Positions 33,082-33,689 of a stretch of 33,689 nucleotides of DNA are shown piece by piece. The position numbers were made by a program, and so were the translations under genes. The stretch is from an uncultured Eubacteriales bacterium (lineage in GTDB: Bacteria > Bacillota > Clostridia > Oscillospirales > Oscillospiraceae), in the NCBI GenBank assembly GCA_900319695.1, contig ONPN01000037.1, positions 1 to 33,689 on the forward strand, given 5' to 3'. The notes beneath the pieces were generated by a model, which saw only the letters and a list, made by a program, of their open reading frames with translations, had not been told where the DNA came from and searched no databases. How positions within the stretch are numbered: the stretch's first letter is position 1; each line of letters starts with the position of its first letter.

Positions 33082-33573
33082 TGGTACAGTCCGGATGCCG
33101 GGTCTTCCTGGGACGACGGCGGCTCCCGGGAGGACGACGGCAGCGCAGAAGTCGATGCGTATGAGGGTTACGACGTCTCCGTGGAAGGCGGGATGGGGAT
33201 TATCGACGCATCGAACGAAAGCTATCTGCGGGAAGAAGATGTGGAGGACCCGGAACTCGACGAGGGCGAATTTCGTTCTTTCTACGTAATCGTCAAGAAA
33301 AACAACCCGGACGACCGGAGGGATGTTCCTGTCTGGTTTCGGGTGGACGGCGGGATCGAACAGCCGATGAACGAACTGGAGCATTACAGCCGCTCGCCCT
33401 ATATCGTGTACTACCCTAACTTTGGCGAGACGAAGGGGCTCATACTATCCCCTGATAGAAACAGCAAAATCTTTCCGGCAGAAGTTGTGCCATACTGCGT
33501 TGCCTTCCTTGACCAATATCTCCATTATGCTCTGCGGAAGGCGCCTTGTCTGGCGCAAATTCTGCTCGGAAAT
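33082..33573 (+). pseudogene. Gene fragment after the RiPP operon
   Basis: The frame is open from the base after the ABC stop codon, beginning WYSPDAGSSWDDGG. It continues for about 164 codons with protein-like composition: an acidic Ser/Gly/Asp linker, then DEGEFRSFYVIVKKNNPDD and VPVWFRVDGG. No start codon with a ribosome binding site is present; the first possible start (GTG 33181) has none. The frame runs on into the repeat element at 33574 and stops there at 33648. This looks like the middle of a larger secreted or wall-associated protein that lost both ends. A short intact gene from 33181 is the alternative. I do not recognise the family. Confidence 0.45.
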
Positions 33574-33689
33574 CTAAGGCAACACCGCATAATCCGCCTG
33601 CGGCATCTCCTGGAAAATTTGTGCCCTGATTTCGTCACTTTTTCTTGAGGTACACAATCCGATTCGCTTCGCTCACATGTATAAGTTCG
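33574..33689. mobile_element. Second copy of the MITE-like element (cut by window end)
   Basis: These 116 bases align end to end, without gaps, with 18145-18260. About 102 positions are identical by hand count, and the final 39 are all identical. It starts CTAAGGCAACACC, matching the left terminal repeat of the first copy. The copy is in the same orientation and its right end lies beyond the window. Confidence 0.8.

Noticed and set aside
33079-33648. Stop-codon read-through extending the second ABC protein by about 190 residues
   Set aside because: The ABC protein already ends with the usual C-terminus after its ATPase domain, and the in-frame continuation has a one in three chance; nothing marks TAG as recoded.

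Overview
The window looks like a GC-rich Clostridia chromosome, most likely Oscillospiraceae-like. This rests on gene content, Gram-positive style AGGAGG ribosome binding sites, sigma-A-like promoters and short U-tailed terminators; species cannot be read from the sequence. It opens inside dnaK and ends inside a dispersed repeat.

Layout. 1-3137: 3' end of dnaK, dnaJ with its own promoter, and a phosphate acyltransferase. 3174-5647: a two-gene ABC transporter operon with promoter and terminator. 5707-8059: a single-gene unit encoding an unusual HTH-cupin-acyl-CoA ligase fusion. 8136-17735: a nine-gene operon (aroF, tyrA, aroB, aroA, aroC, pheA, an aroE-aroK fusion, aroQ, an aminotransferase). 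Together these cover every step from erythrose-4-phosphate plus PEP to phenylalanine and tyrosine. The operon is preceded by a transcription attenuator whose 18-residue leader peptide carries two Phe and two Tyr codons, with competing hairpins and an intrinsic terminator. 17759-18095 (minus): a small LysM protein that begins with a double-glycine export leader. 18145-18353: a 209-bp inverted-repeat (MITE-like) element. 18372-21950: MBL-fold hydrolase, class III nucleotidyl cyclase, STAS protein, and a secreted thioredoxin-like protein.

21976-33081 is the most interesting part: a ribosomal peptide (RiPP) cluster. A consensus promoter drives a 94-aa precursor with a Nif11-like leader, a Gly-Gly cleavage site and a 24-residue core. 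It is followed by a B12-type radical SAM enzyme, a short HlyD-like protein and two NHLM-type ABC transporters, the first with an intact C39 peptidase. Divergently transcribed are an iron-sulfur/FMN reductase-like protein and a LanM synthetase. The LanM keeps its dehydratase (kinase-like) residues, but every recognised zinc/catalytic position of its cyclase domain is changed. The core has nine Ser/Thr and only two Cys. I infer a pathway that dehydrates Ser/Thr and then modifies them by reduction (D-amino acids) and radical methylation rather than by LanM-made thioether rings. This architecture is the best candidate for an undescribed system.

A second copy of the 209-bp element begins at 33574 in the same orientation, so direct copies bracket the signalling genes and the RiPP cluster. 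A related hairpin-forming element (8336-8486) lies between the aro attenuator and aroF.
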